Part shown: positions 56,644 through 64,000 of the stretch, in pieces
Numbering within the stretch: position 1 is the stretch's first letter
Layout of the letters: each line of letters begins with the position of its first letter
Assembly: GCF_003259155.1 (NCBI RefSeq)
Contig: NZ_QGMQ01000001.1
Span: forward strand, 372,001 to 436,000
Length of the DNA stretch: 64,000 nucleotides
Direction: 5' to 3'
Source: Marinimicrobium alkaliphilum
GTDB taxonomy: Bacteria > Pseudomonadota > Gammaproteobacteria > Pseudomonadales > Cellvibrionaceae
Made by a program: the position numbers and the translations under genes
The notes under the pieces: model-generated
Told to the model about the DNA's origin: nothing
What the model saw: only the letters and a program-made list of their open reading frames with translations
Database searches by the model: none

Positions 56644-57126
56644 ATGGAAAAGGCACGCAGTCTGCAGCAATCCGGCTTTCACCTGCACAACAGCTTCGGT
56701 TTTTGGATTTCCCGCCTGTCGAATCTGATGAAAGAAGAGTTCAATCAGCAACTTGAGGCCTATGACGTCACCTGGCCTCAGTGGATGACCCTCAACGTCC
56801 TGCACCACCAGCTTGCCCGCACCCCCGCCCAGATTGCCGACAATATCGGTGTTGATCGCTCGGCTGTGACCCGTCTGCTGGATCGTCTGGAAGCGAAGGG
56901 CTTTATTGAGCGGGTACACGAAGGCTTGGATCGGCGCTCGGTCACCATTTTCATGACCAAGGCGGGTGAGCAGCTCATTGAACAGCTCAACAGCGCCGCT
57001 GCTGAGCATCAAACCCGGTTTTTAAGCGAGCTGCATCCGACTGAACTGCGAGCCTTCAAAGGCAATATCCAAAAGTTGCTGCGCGCCGGTGGGGTGGAAA
57101 CCCTGAATCTCTGGAAGCACGTTTAA
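56644..57126 (+). CDS. MarR-family transcriptional regulator
   Basis: 160-aa winged-helix regulator. The DNA-binding part runs at about 45-110 (RTPAQIADNIGVDRSAVTRLLDRLEAKGFIER, then the DRRSVTIFMT wing), flanked by dimerisation helices. The start ATG 56644 follows GAGGT; a start at 56611 lacks a site. A CRP-like box lies just upstream. Ligand and targets are unknown. Confidence 0.92.
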   Translation: MEKARSLQQSGFHLHNSFGFWISRLSNLMKEEFNQQLEAYDVTWPQWMTLNVLHHQLARTPAQIADNIGVDRSAVTRLLDRLEAKGFIERVHEGLDRRSVTIFMTKAGEQLIEQLNSAAAEHQTRFLSELHPTELRAFKGNIQKLLRAGGVETLNLWKHV

Positions 57127-57133
57127 GCGCGCC

Positions 57134-57370
57134 TTAGAGTGCGCCTGCGCTGCGCAGAATAAAGCGCACCAGAAGCACCATCAGCACCACAAACACCGTG
57201 GTGAAGATGACCCCGGCGGCCATGTAAATATAGATATTGCCGCCGGTAAAATCCCGCTCCCGGTTCTTGTTGCTCTGCACGCCGAAGGCCGCCGCCAGGG
57301 TACTGAAAATAATCTGCCCAACACTGGGCTTTGAATGTGGTTCGCGCTGGTCGCGCTCGTCGTCGGTCAT
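57134..57370 (-). CDS. DUF2970-family membrane protein
   Basis: 78-aa protein with a charged N-terminus (MTDDERDQREPHSKP), an amphipathic stretch (SVGQIIFSTLAAAFGVQSNKN) typical of DUF2970, and one C-terminal transmembrane helix (MAAGVIFTTVFVVLMVLLVRFIL). Three consecutive ATG codons are possible starts; the innermost has the best spacing to GGGGAG. Convergent with the MarR gene and divergent from rluA. Function unknown. Confidence 0.85.
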   Translation of the reverse strand: MTDDERDQREPHSKPSVGQIIFSTLAAAFGVQSNKNRERDFTGGNIYIYMAAGVIFTTVFVVLMVLLVRFILRSAGAL

Positions 57371-57440
57371 CATCATACTCCCCGTTGTGTCGGCTATAAT
57401 GCCTGTTTTCAGTCACCGACAAAAGCCCCGAGAGAACCTC

Positions 57441-58115
57441 ATGAGCCAGGACCCGAGCCAGCTGATCCACCTGCCAGCCACCGCGGAGCCGGTCACCCTG
57501 TTGGCGGAAACCCGCGACTACCTGCTGGTCGACAAGCCCGCGCGGCTGCTCAGCGTCCCGGGGCGCAACCCGCTCAACAGCGACTGTGTGATCGCGCGTC
57601 TGCACCTGGAATTCCCCACGGCTGCGATCGTCCACCGCCTGGACTACGACACCTCGGGGATCATGGTAGTACCGCTCAACAAGCGGGCGCTGTCCGAGAT
57701 CAGCCGCCAGTTCCAGCAGCGCAGTGTGAGCAAAGAATACCAGGCGGTGGTGCGCGGCCTGATTGCCCGGGACGAAGGCCACATCGACCTGCCGATCGCC
57801 CCCGACCCGGAGGCGCGCCCCAAATGCAAGGTCTGCTACGCGACCGGCAAACCGGCGCAAACCGACTACCGCGTGCTTGAACGCGACCGCGAGACCAACA
57901 CCACCCGTGTCGCCCTGTTCCCGGTCACCGGCCGCTCTCACCAACTGCGGTTACATCTGGCGGCCATCGGTCACCCCATCCTGGGCTGCGACTTCTATGC
58001 CGGTGAGAGCGATCGCGCCGCCGCGCCGCGCCTGCTGCTGCATGCCAGGCGCCTGTGTTTTACCGACCCCTTTTCCGGGCAATCGGTGAGTGGAGAAAGT
58101 GCGCTACCCTTTTAG
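57441..58115 (+). CDS. rluA: RluA-family pseudouridine synthase
   Basis: 224-aa enzyme close to E. coli RluA (219 aa), which makes pseudouridine at 23S 746 and position 32 of several tRNAs. The motif HRLDYDTSG carries catalytic Asp68, and KPARLLSVPGR, RPKCKVCYATGKPAQTDYRV and TGRSHQLRLHLAAIGHPILG follow RluA closely. No S4 domain, as expected for RluA. The start ATG 57441 is chosen because the longer frame runs across the divergent DUF2970 gene. Confidence 0.9.
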   Translation: MSQDPSQLIHLPATAEPVTLLAETRDYLLVDKPARLLSVPGRNPLNSDCVIARLHLEFPTAAIVHRLDYDTSGIMVVPLNKRALSEISRQFQQRSVSKEYQAVVRGLIARDEGHIDLPIAPDPEARPKCKVCYATGKPAQTDYRVLERDRETNTTRVALFPVTGRSHQLRLHLAAIGHPILGCDFYAGESDRAAAPRLLLHARRLCFTDPFSGQSVSGESALPF

Positions 58116-58176
58116 GTCGAAATGGGAGCTTCCCGTTCGATTAGGTAAGGCCTATTGCCCATTCTGGAGACCCGTC

Positions 58177-59094
58177 ATGACCGAGATTAAGCAGAAAATC
58201 GTGCCCCATCTGTGGTTCGACAGTGAAGCAGAAGACGCAGCGGAGTTTTATTGCTCAGTCTTTCCCGACTCGAAAATCACCAACGTGACCAGGCTACACA
58301 ATACGCCCTCGGGCGATTGTGATGTCGTATCTTTTGTACTGTGGGGGCACGCGTTTATGGCGATAAGCGCCGGGCCTCTGTTTACCTTCAATCCGTCAGT
58401 TTCTTTTATGGTGAACTTCGATCCGTCGAAAGACAGGAATGCGAGAGCGCGAATAGATGCCGTGTGGGAAAAGCTCTCCGAGGGCGGAGAGGTGTTGATG
58501 CCGCTGGATGCTTATCCGTTCAGCGAACGCTATGGCTGGATTCAAGACAGGTATGGGTTGTCGTGGCAGCTTATCCTCACCGACCCCGAAGGCGAAGAGC
58601 GACCGGTCATCATCCCGTCGCTGCTGTTTGTCGGAGACGTCTGCGGCAAGGCGGAGGAAGCCTCCGATTTTTACTGCTCAGTGTTCGAAAGTGCCGCCCG
58701 TGGCGAACTGGTGCGTTATCCGGCCGGTATGGCGCCAGACCGGGAGGGCACCGTGATGTTCACCGATTTTACATTGGAAGGGCAGTGGTTCGTTGCTATG
58801 GACAGTGCCCGCGAGCACGATTTTGCCTTTAACGAAGCCATTTCCTTCGTCGTGAACTGTGAAGATCAACGGGAGATTGACAGGTTGTGGGGCAAGCTCT
58901 CAGCCATCCCGGAGGCAGAGCAGTGCGGATGGCTCAAGGACAAATACGGCCTCTCATGGCAAGTGGTACCCAGTGCCCTGAACGATATGCTGCAGGACGA
59001 CGCTGAGACGGTGGAGCGCGTGACCCAGGCGTTTCTCAAGATGAAAAAATTTGATCTTGCGGAGTTACAAAGGGCGCGTGACAAAACGCCATGA
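58177..59094 (+). CDS. Tandem VOC (PhnB/3-demethylubiquinone-like) protein
   Basis: 305-aa soluble protein made of two PhnB-type vicinal-oxygen-chelate modules: residues about 5-140 (IVPHLWFDSEAEDAAEFYCSVF... RYGWIQDRYGLSWQL) and about 150-285 (IPSLLFVGDVCGKAEEASDFYCSVF... QCGWLKDKYGLSWQV). The repeated YCSVF and YGLSWQ motifs show an internal duplication. Most family members have one module plus a partial second. The reaction is unknown. A CTGGAGACC site precedes ATG 58177. Confidence 0.85.
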   Translation: MTEIKQKIVPHLWFDSEAEDAAEFYCSVFPDSKITNVTRLHNTPSGDCDVVSFVLWGHAFMAISAGPLFTFNPSVSFMVNFDPSKDRNARARIDAVWEKLSEGGEVLMPLDAYPFSERYGWIQDRYGLSWQLILTDPEGEERPVIIPSLLFVGDVCGKAEEASDFYCSVFESAARGELVRYPAGMAPDREGTVMFTDFTLEGQWFVAMDSAREHDFAFNEAISFVVNCEDQREIDRLWGKLSAIPEAEQCGWLKDKYGLSWQVVPSALNDMLQDDAETVERVTQAFLKMKKFDLAELQRARDKTP

Positions 59095-59182
59095 GGGGCA
59101 GTTGTCGAAATCCTCTCGCCCCAATCGATTAGCGATACGTTCTGTTGGAACGTATCGACTGACATTGATTCTGGAGGCCACT

Positions 59183-59626
59183 ATGACCGACACCAAACAC
59201 CACGAAACTGCACTTCGCACGCTGATACAACAATGGGTCGACGCCACCTGCAAAGGGGATCTGGATGCAGTGATGGCGTTGTACACACCGGATGTGGTTG
59301 CTTTTGATGCCATTGGCGCACTGCAGCACAAAGGCGTCGACGCCTACCGTCAACACTGGGAGATGTGCCTGTCGTTTATGCCGCCGGGCGGCGAAATGAT
59401 TATGGAACCGCACGAAGTGACCGTCAGCGTTGGTGGCGACATCGCCTTTGCCCACTACGTGAGCCGGTGCGGCTGCATTGACGATAAAGGTGAGCAGCAA
59501 ATAGGGTGGTTGCGCGCCACCGTGTGCTGTCGCAACATGCCCGAGGGCTGGCGGATCGTGCACGAACATTACTCCAGTCCGTTTGACCCGCAGACGATGA
59601 AAATCGCGGAAGATCTCGCGCCCTGA
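59183..59626 (+). CDS. NTF2-like (SnoaL/DUF4440 type) protein
   Basis: 147-aa cone-fold protein: LRTLIQQWVDATCKGDLDAVMALYTPDVVAFD at the N-terminus and a beta-rich remainder ending GWRIVHEHYSSPFDP. The family covers ketosteroid-isomerase-like enzymes and binding proteins of unknown function. A CTGGAG site precedes ATG 59183. No signal peptide. Confidence 0.85.
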   Translation: MTDTKHHETALRTLIQQWVDATCKGDLDAVMALYTPDVVAFDAIGALQHKGVDAYRQHWEMCLSFMPPGGEMIMEPHEVTVSVGGDIAFAHYVSRCGCIDDKGEQQIGWLRATVCCRNMPEGWRIVHEHYSSPFDPQTMKIAEDLAP

Positions 59627-59724
59627 GAGGCTCAAGCCGTGCTGACCAGTAAACGCCCTCCCATCGGGGGGGCGGGTAGTGGTGGGTCAATACCGTCTCG
59701 TGTCAGCAGGGCAGACGGCACCCA

Positions 59725-60201
59725 TTAAGCCTGTTCCAGTACAACCGCTCCCGGACCATAGGACGCCGCCTGATCGTTCGGGTTTTGCAGCGGGCAGCAT
59801 TCCATCGACAGGCAGCCGCAGCCGATACACTCATCGAGTTGATCGCGCAGCAATATCAGCCGCTCAATACGCCGTGTCAGATCGGCTTGCCAGGAAGAGG
59901 ACAGGGCGTGCCAATCTTCGGTGGTGGGTGTGCGCCGTTTCGGCAGCGATGACAACGTCGTGGCGATATCCGCCAAGGGAATTCCCAGCTGTTGCGCGGT
60001 TTTTATCACCGCAACCCGCCGCAACATATCCCGGGGGTAGCGCCTTTGTCCGCCGGCATTGCGGGCACTGCTGATCAGGCCCTTACTTTCATAAAAGCGC
60101 AGCGCAGAGGCTGTAATGCCGCTGCGCTTGGCGACCTGCCCGATGGTCAGGGCGCTGCCTTCAACATGACAGCCCGTGCTTGTGTCATCGCCTTTTTTCA
60201 C
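59725..60201 (-). CDS. soxR: Redox-sensitive transcriptional activator SoxR
   Basis: 158-aa MerR-family regulator. DNA-binding domain at about 18-85 (LTIGQVAKRSGITASALRFYESKGLI), dimerisation helix, and the 2Fe-2S ligands Cys125, Cys128, Cys130 and Cys136 in CIGCGCLSMECCPL. It has an extra Cys135. Oxidation of the cluster by redox-cycling compounds converts it into an activator. Instead of soxS, the divergent neighbour is a metallo-beta-lactamase-fold gene, across a variant SoxR box. Confidence 0.94.
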   Translation of the reverse strand: MKKGDDTSTGCHVEGSALTIGQVAKRSGITASALRFYESKGLISSARNAGGQRRYPRDMLRRVAVIKTAQQLGIPLADIATTLSSLPKRRTPTTEDWHALSSSWQADLTRRIERLILLRDQLDECIGCGCLSMECCPLQNPNDQAASYGPGAVVLEQA

Positions 60202-60219
60202 AATGTCTCTCCGATCCTC

Positions 60220-60250
60220 TTGACTTAAACAATACTTTAAGTTTTAGGGT
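60220..60250 (+). promoter_or_regulatory. Variant SoxR box and promoter
   Basis: TTGACT (60220-60225), 19-base spacer, TAGGGT (60245-60250), with the dyad ACTTAAA-N6-TTTAAGT (60223-60242) centred in the overlong spacer, the layout of MerR-family promoters. The usual SoxR half-site is ACCTCAA; here two bases of each arm differ. Confidence 0.65.
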
Positions 60251-60288
60251 GGTGGCTGTCAACTCGACAAGCAACCAAGGAGACTGTC

Positions 60289-60978
60289 ATGAAACAAATT
60301 TATCCGGACCTGTGGGAAACAGAAAGTTATAGTCCGTTTTCCGGATTAAAAACGCACGCTTATTTGCTAACGCGTCCTGATGGCAATGTCCTTTTTTACA
60401 ATACCGGGCACACCAGTGAAATCAGGAGCTTGGCGGCCCGTGGTGGCGTTGCCCGCCACTACCTGAGCCATGAGGACGAGCTAGGGGAAACCCTGAACGA
60501 TATCGCCGATATCTACGGTGCCGAGCTGTGGGGCCACGAAGCGGAGGCGGAAGCCTTCGCCAAGGTGCGATCTCCCGACCGCTATATCACGGAGAAAGCC
60601 ACGCACCTCGGTAATATTGAGGTGATCCCAACACCGGGCCACAGTGCGGGTAGCACCTGTTTTCAAGTTCATTCACCCACGGGTAAGGTCTATTTGTTCA
60701 CTGGCGATACGCTGTTTTTAGACCGCAGTAATCGCTGGACAGCGGGTTTTATCAAAAGTGTTCACTCGGAAGCTGATCGACGGGTGCTCGCGCAAAGCTT
60801 GCGGGTGCTGCGCGACTTGCGGCCAGATGTGGTGTTTGGGAGTGCCTACACAGGCAAGCACGGGTTCGAACCTGTGACCGAGAAAAGCTGGCCCGTCAAA
60901 GTTGATGAGGCTATTGCCCGGTTACTGGGGGACGAAACACACGTGCCGTCGAAAGTTGAGACTTACGCAGGCATCTGA
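60289..60978 (+). CDS. Metallo-beta-lactamase-fold hydrolase, probable SoxR target
   Basis: 229-aa protein with the MBL fold: His61 starts the metal loop, and GHSAGST (His118) and FTGDTLF (Asp140) follow at the normal places. The HxHxDH loop is altered to HEDELG, so the second His, the Asp and the third His are lost, replaced partly by Asp63. It may bind one metal or use a different chemistry. ATG 60289 follows AAGGAG. It is divergent from soxR with the SoxR box in its promoter, so oxidative or redox-cycler induction is expected. Confidence 0.85.
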   Translation: MKQIYPDLWETESYSPFSGLKTHAYLLTRPDGNVLFYNTGHTSEIRSLAARGGVARHYLSHEDELGETLNDIADIYGAELWGHEAEAEAFAKVRSPDRYITEKATHLGNIEVIPTPGHSAGSTCFQVHSPTGKVYLFTGDTLFLDRSNRWTAGFIKSVHSEADRRVLAQSLRVLRDLRPDVVFGSAYTGKHGFEPVTEKSWPVKVDEAIARLLGDETHVPSKVETYAGI

Positions 60979-61017
60979 TGATGAACAGTCCCCGCTGATT
61001 CGGCAGTAGGCGCGGCC

Positions 61018-62151
61018 CTACACCATCCGGGCCGCGACCTCACCCGCGATATAGCGGGCGTCCCGCGGGGCGCCCAAGATAATGCCGGAGCTGAAACTGT
61101 GCAAAAAGCGCAGGCCCAGAAAGTACAATCCCGGTACCGGGGTCACACCGCGAATATGCGACGGGCGCCAGTGCTGATCAAACAGGGGTATATCAATCCA
61201 GTGAAAGTCACGGCGCCACCCCGTGGCCCAAATGATGACATCGGGCGATACCCTGGTGTCATCGGCCAGGGTCAGGGCGGCGCCTTTGGCGCCGGTTACG
61301 CGCTCTGCCAGGGTAAAGCCGTGCTCCGTTGCCAAGGTCTCCAGGGGTGGGCCACAGGAGGCATCGCCATCCTTTGCGCCCATTTTTGTGGCCACCGGTG
61401 TGCCCACAGGCATGTCCCAGACGCCCAGTCGTTTCATCCACCACATCAAATCGGCTTCCAGCTGGAGTTCGGCGTCGCTCAATGTGACTTCGGGGCCATC
61501 GAGGTTTTTGTAGATGTTCAGAAATGCGGCGCCGGTCAGTCGACGGGGCAATCGCGGGTTGCTGCCCTGGGCCAGGGTCACCGAGTGGCGGCTGGCCAGG
61601 TCACTGGCGATCTGTACGCCCGAGTTGCCTGAGCCCACCACCAGAATCCTGGCGCCGGCGGCGAACTGCTCCGGGTTGCGGTATTCGCCGGAGTGTACCT
61701 GCTCAATACCCGCAGCCACCTGTGGCGCGCACGCGGGAACATTGGCGGTTTGAAAGGGCCCTACGGCCACGACTACCTGCCGGGCGATCCAATCACCCTG
61801 ATTCGACCTGACCTCAAAGCGCCCATCGGGGCGCTTTCGAACCCGCTCTACGGTGACGCCCAAGCGCAGGGGCGTGTTGTGGGTGCGCACAAAACGTTCG
61901 TGGTAGCGGATGTTGTCCCGGCGGGTGACAAAGCTGTGGGGGTCGCGGCAGTCCTCCATGCCCGGCAGGGAAAAGGTAATCCAGTTGGGCGTGATCATGT
62001 TCATATGATCCCAGCGCCTATGCCAGGCTTCGCCGATGCGTTGGCCGCGCTCCAGCACCTGGTGCTCGATACCCGCACCTTGCAGGTAATAGCTCAGAGA
62101 CAGGCCGCACTGGCCGCCCCCGATAATGACAACATCGATTTCTGTATCCAT
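61018..62151 (-). CDS. FAD-dependent monooxygenase (FMO/CzcO-like)
   Basis: 377-aa flavoprotein with an N-terminal FAD dinucleotide motif (VVIIGGGQCGLSLSYYL), an NADPH motif (LVVGSGNSGVQIASDLA) and the conserved IWATGWRRDF near the C-terminus. Such enzymes oxygenate small nitrogen- or sulfur-containing or ketone substrates; this substrate is unknown. The start ATG 62151 is chosen over TTG 62157. An HxlR-type regulator gene lies 82 bp upstream on the same strand. Confidence 0.88.
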   Translation of the reverse strand: MDTEIDVVIIGGGQCGLSLSYYLQGAGIEHQVLERGQRIGEAWHRRWDHMNMITPNWITFSLPGMEDCRDPHSFVTRRDNIRYHERFVRTHNTPLRLGVTVERVRKRPDGRFEVRSNQGDWIARQVVVAVGPFQTANVPACAPQVAAGIEQVHSGEYRNPEQFAAGARILVVGSGNSGVQIASDLASRHSVTLAQGSNPRLPRRLTGAAFLNIYKNLDGPEVTLSDAELQLEADLMWWMKRLGVWDMPVGTPVATKMGAKDGDASCGPPLETLATEHGFTLAERVTGAKGAALTLADDTRVSPDVIIWATGWRRDFHWIDIPLFDQHWRPSHIRGVTPVPGLYFLGLRFLHSFSSGIILGAPRDARYIAGEVAARMV

Positions 62152-62233
62152 CGCCAATCGCCTCGCAGGTTATGGGAGGGTCTTTCAGCTTAAAACCGGG
62201 CCGGGTGGGTGGCAACTACAGAATCTATAGTGA

Positions 62234-62929
62234 TCAGGTCGGCAGCGTTATCGGTCGCTGGCGGGGGGTGCCCGCGACCGGGCTGAGCTGGAGCCAACCG
62301 GGAAATGCCTGGCACAGGTGTTGCGCGCCCTGCAGTCGCAGTTTGTCCTCGCGAATGGCCTGCGCCAGGGGCAGATCACCGAACCAGATCCAGGTCAGGG
62401 TGCGACTGTCTGTGGTGGCCACCAGGTCAACGTCAAAGCCGGGGTTGGTGATACACAAGTCGACCCCCTGACGGTCACCCACCAACCAGCGACGTTGCTT
62501 GAAGGCGGGTTGGTCGACAAACAGAAATTCAATGACCGTGCGTGTCAGCGGTAACTTGTTGAGCGCCATGCGCCGATGCATATCCCAGACTATGAGATCC
62601 GGGTCGGCACGATCCTGGCTGAGGGTGGCGGGCAGCCAGCGCTTGCCCCAGTGGGCCAACTGCTCAATGATGGGGATCAGCTCCGTACCCGCTTCAGTCA
62701 GGCAGTATTCCACGCGGGTATCGATAGTCTGCCGCTCAACAATACCGGCCCTCTGCAAGGTGGTGAGTCGTTTGGAAAGCAGTGCGGGGGAGATCCGGGG
62801 CACACCGTGATGAATATGGTTGAAGCGCCGGGCACCCAGAATCAGCTCCCGTAAGATCAGGGGTGTCCAGCGCTCGCCGACAATTTCCGAGGCCAGCGCC
62901 AGGGGGCAGAATTGACCGTAGCCTTTCAT
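62234..62929 (-). CDS. HxlR-family transcriptional regulator
   Basis: 231-aa regulator. The HxlR winged helix is at about 8-95 (CPLALASEIVGERWTPLILRELILGARRFNHI, then SPALLSKRLTTLQRAGIVER), with Cys8 in the position used for redox sensing in the family. The longer C-terminal half (about 110-231) looks like the SCP2-type sterol-carrier fold found in some members. It probably controls the downstream monooxygenase gene. Confidence 0.88.
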   Translation of the reverse strand: MKGYGQFCPLALASEIVGERWTPLILRELILGARRFNHIHHGVPRISPALLSKRLTTLQRAGIVERQTIDTRVEYCLTEAGTELIPIIEQLAHWGKRWLPATLSQDRADPDLIVWDMHRRMALNKLPLTRTVIEFLFVDQPAFKQRRWLVGDRQGVDLCITNPGFDVDLVATTDSRTLTWIWFGDLPLAQAIREDKLRLQGAQHLCQAFPGWLQLSPVAGTPRQRPITLPT

Positions 62930-63064
62930 CGCTGGGCCCTCCTGTGGGTGGTTCTTTTGAGCTTAGCGCGAGCAGGGGGGCAGGGCAACCTGATGACGCA
63001 CGGATGGACAAGCGTAGCCGAATAGGCGATGCTTCGGGCTATAAAGCACAACGTGGAGAGAGAC

Positions 63065-63529
63065 ATGAAAAAAAGTGCAATAGCGATTGTTTTTTCGATG
63101 GTCAGTAGTGTGGTCTATGCCGCTGAATGCCTGGAGCCGCAGGCGCTGAAGCGCTTGGACCAACAGTACGAACAGGCCCTCAGGACCGGTGATCCAACCT
63201 TTATGGCGCAGTTGCTCGCAGAGGACTTCGTGTGGGTGCATAACCTTGTCAGCAGTACCGAGGACAAAGCGACCCTGGTAGGACGACTCGGGGAGGGTCA
63301 CAGGGCGCCCCTGGCGCGACGCTCGGAAGATGTGAAATACCGGCGTTTAGACAATACCGCGGTATTGTCGGGCTTTACCACCGTCGAGCAGGCCGCGCGC
63401 ACCGAAGGCGGGCCAGTGCGCGGCAACAAATACCACTTTATGCGAACCTATGTGGCTGTGGATGGCGAATGCCAGCTGCTGGCCAACCAGACGATGAAGG
63501 TGTGGAGCTCAGAAGAAGAGGTTCAGTGA
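63065..63529 (+). CDS. Secreted SnoaL/DUF4440-like protein
   Basis: 154-aa exported protein: signal peptide (about 1-19, MKKSAIAIVFSMVSSVVYA), then an NTF2-like domain (LKRLDQQYEQALRTGDPTFMAQLLAEDFVWVHN). ATG 63065 follows GGAGAGAG; the longer frame would hide the signal peptide. The stop overlaps the next gene's ATG by one base, so the two are an operon. Function unknown. Confidence 0.85.
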   Translation: MKKSAIAIVFSMVSSVVYAAECLEPQALKRLDQQYEQALRTGDPTFMAQLLAEDFVWVHNLVSSTEDKATLVGRLGEGHRAPLARRSEDVKYRRLDNTAVLSGFTTVEQAARTEGGPVRGNKYHFMRTYVAVDGECQLLANQTMKVWSSEEEVQ

Positions 63530-64000
63530 TGCGCTATGTGATAGTCGGCACTGGCAATATCAGCAGCACCTACGTCAACGCCTTGAGTGCGCTGCCCGAG
63601 AGCACGCTGGTGGGCGCGGTGTCGCGCGCCGGTCGGGCGCTCAAGGTGGCCCCCGAAATACCGGTTTGGCCGACCCTCGGGGCGGTGGATAGCGCGTTTG
63701 ATGCGGTGATACTGGCAACCCCTAACGGTTTGCATCACCAGGGTGCGATTGAGGCGGCGTCGCTGGGCAAGCACGTACTGACCGAGAAGCCTCTGGATAT
63801 CAGTATCGAAGCCATGGACCGGATGACCGAGGCCTGCCGCACGGCGGGCGTGATGCTGGCTGTCTGCTTTCAGCGCCGCACCCGTCCCGATAATCAGGCG
63901 GTCAAGGCCCTGGTTGCGAAGGGGGCTTTTGGGCGTATCTATGCTGTGGACCTGGCCGCGAAATTCTATCGCGACCAAAGCTACTACGACAGCGGTGACT
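63529..64000 (+). CDS. Gfo/Idh/MocA-family oxidoreductase (3' partial)
   Basis: The first 157 residues of an NAD(P)-dependent sugar or inositol-type dehydrogenase; the frame is open at the window edge. Rossmann fold MRYVIVGTGNISSTYVNAL, the ILATPNGLHHQGAIEAASLGKHVLTEKPL block with the conserved EKP lysine, and the FQRRTRPDNQAVKALV segment. The ATG overlaps the preceding TGA by one base. Substrate unknown. Confidence 0.88.
   Translation, partial: MRYVIVGTGNISSTYVNALSALPESTLVGAVSRAGRALKVAPEIPVWPTLGAVDSAFDAVILATPNGLHHQGAIEAASLGKHVLTEKPLDISIEAMDRMTEACRTAGVMLAVCFQRRTRPDNQAVKALVAKGAFGRIYAVDLAAKFYRDQSYYDSGD

Overview
The window is chromosomal DNA of a free-living, GC-rich gammaproteobacterium, most likely of the Cellvibrionaceae (Cellvibrio / Marinimicrobium / Saccharophagus relatives). 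The evidence is the Pseudomonas-like order of core genes (thrS-infC-rpmI-rplT-pheST-ihfA-merR-tRNA-Pro; rpsP-rimM-trmD-rplS-xerD-dsbC-hom-thrC-recJ; tesA/ybbAP-prfB-lysS), a FabY-type ketosynthase known from Pseudomonas, a secreted beta-helix protein with a ricin-type carbohydrate-binding domain, and a LacI/glucokinase locus with palindromic TGACAGCGCTGTCA operators. The species name is inference. No insertion sequence, prophage, integron or CRISPR array was seen.

Layout. 1-5.2 kb: end of a hybrid histidine kinase with degenerate ATP-binding boxes, xthA and prc. 5.2-13.0 kb: translation cluster thrS, infC (non-canonical ATC start), rpmI, rplT, an unusual 108-bp inverted-repeat element, pheST, ihfA, a MerR regulator and tRNA-Pro(GGG). 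13.2-19.0 kb: six-gene Mrp/Mnh cation/proton antiporter operon with overlapping genes. 19-22.7 kb: SapC-like protein, HPF, universal stress protein, YfcH-type epimerase, and a small heat-shock protein with a heat-shock promoter and a ROSE-like RNA thermometer. 22.9-27.5 kb: secreted beta-helix/ricin protein, GlxA-type AraC regulator, fabY. 27.7-37.1 kb: rpsP-rimM-trmD-rplS, xerD, dsbC, hom-thrC, a ThuA-like secreted protein and recJ.

37.1-47.9 kb: tesA divergent from ybbA-ybbP, a DUF4404 protein, prfB with its programmed +1 frameshift, lysS, a CnoX/YbbN-like thioredoxin, a LacI regulator and glucokinase. An 878-bp gene-free stretch (46961-47838) follows. It holds two identical 14-bp LacI-type operators, each overlapping the -35 box of one of two divergent promoters. 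One promoter drives glk. The other drives no visible protein gene, but a strongly base-paired RNA ending at one or two intrinsic terminators. This is the best candidate for something undescribed in the window.

47.8-64 kb: small outer-membrane barrel protein, serC-like and serA-like genes, fadD-like acyl-CoA ligase, patatin phospholipase, cysI with its DUF934 partner, a 41-residue membrane protein, a MarR regulator with a CRP-like box, DUF2970, rluA, a tandem VOC protein, an NTF2-like protein, soxR divergent from a metallo-beta-lactamase-fold gene across a variant SoxR box, an FMO-like monooxygenase with an HxlR regulator, a secreted SnoaL-like protein and the start of a Gfo/Idh/MocA oxidoreductase that runs off the window.

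Most genes are housekeeping. The less ordinary content is regulatory: a non-AUG start, a recoding site, a thermometer, divergent LacI promoters, a variant SoxR operator and a long palindromic repeat. All calls come from reading the sequence; no database search was run.
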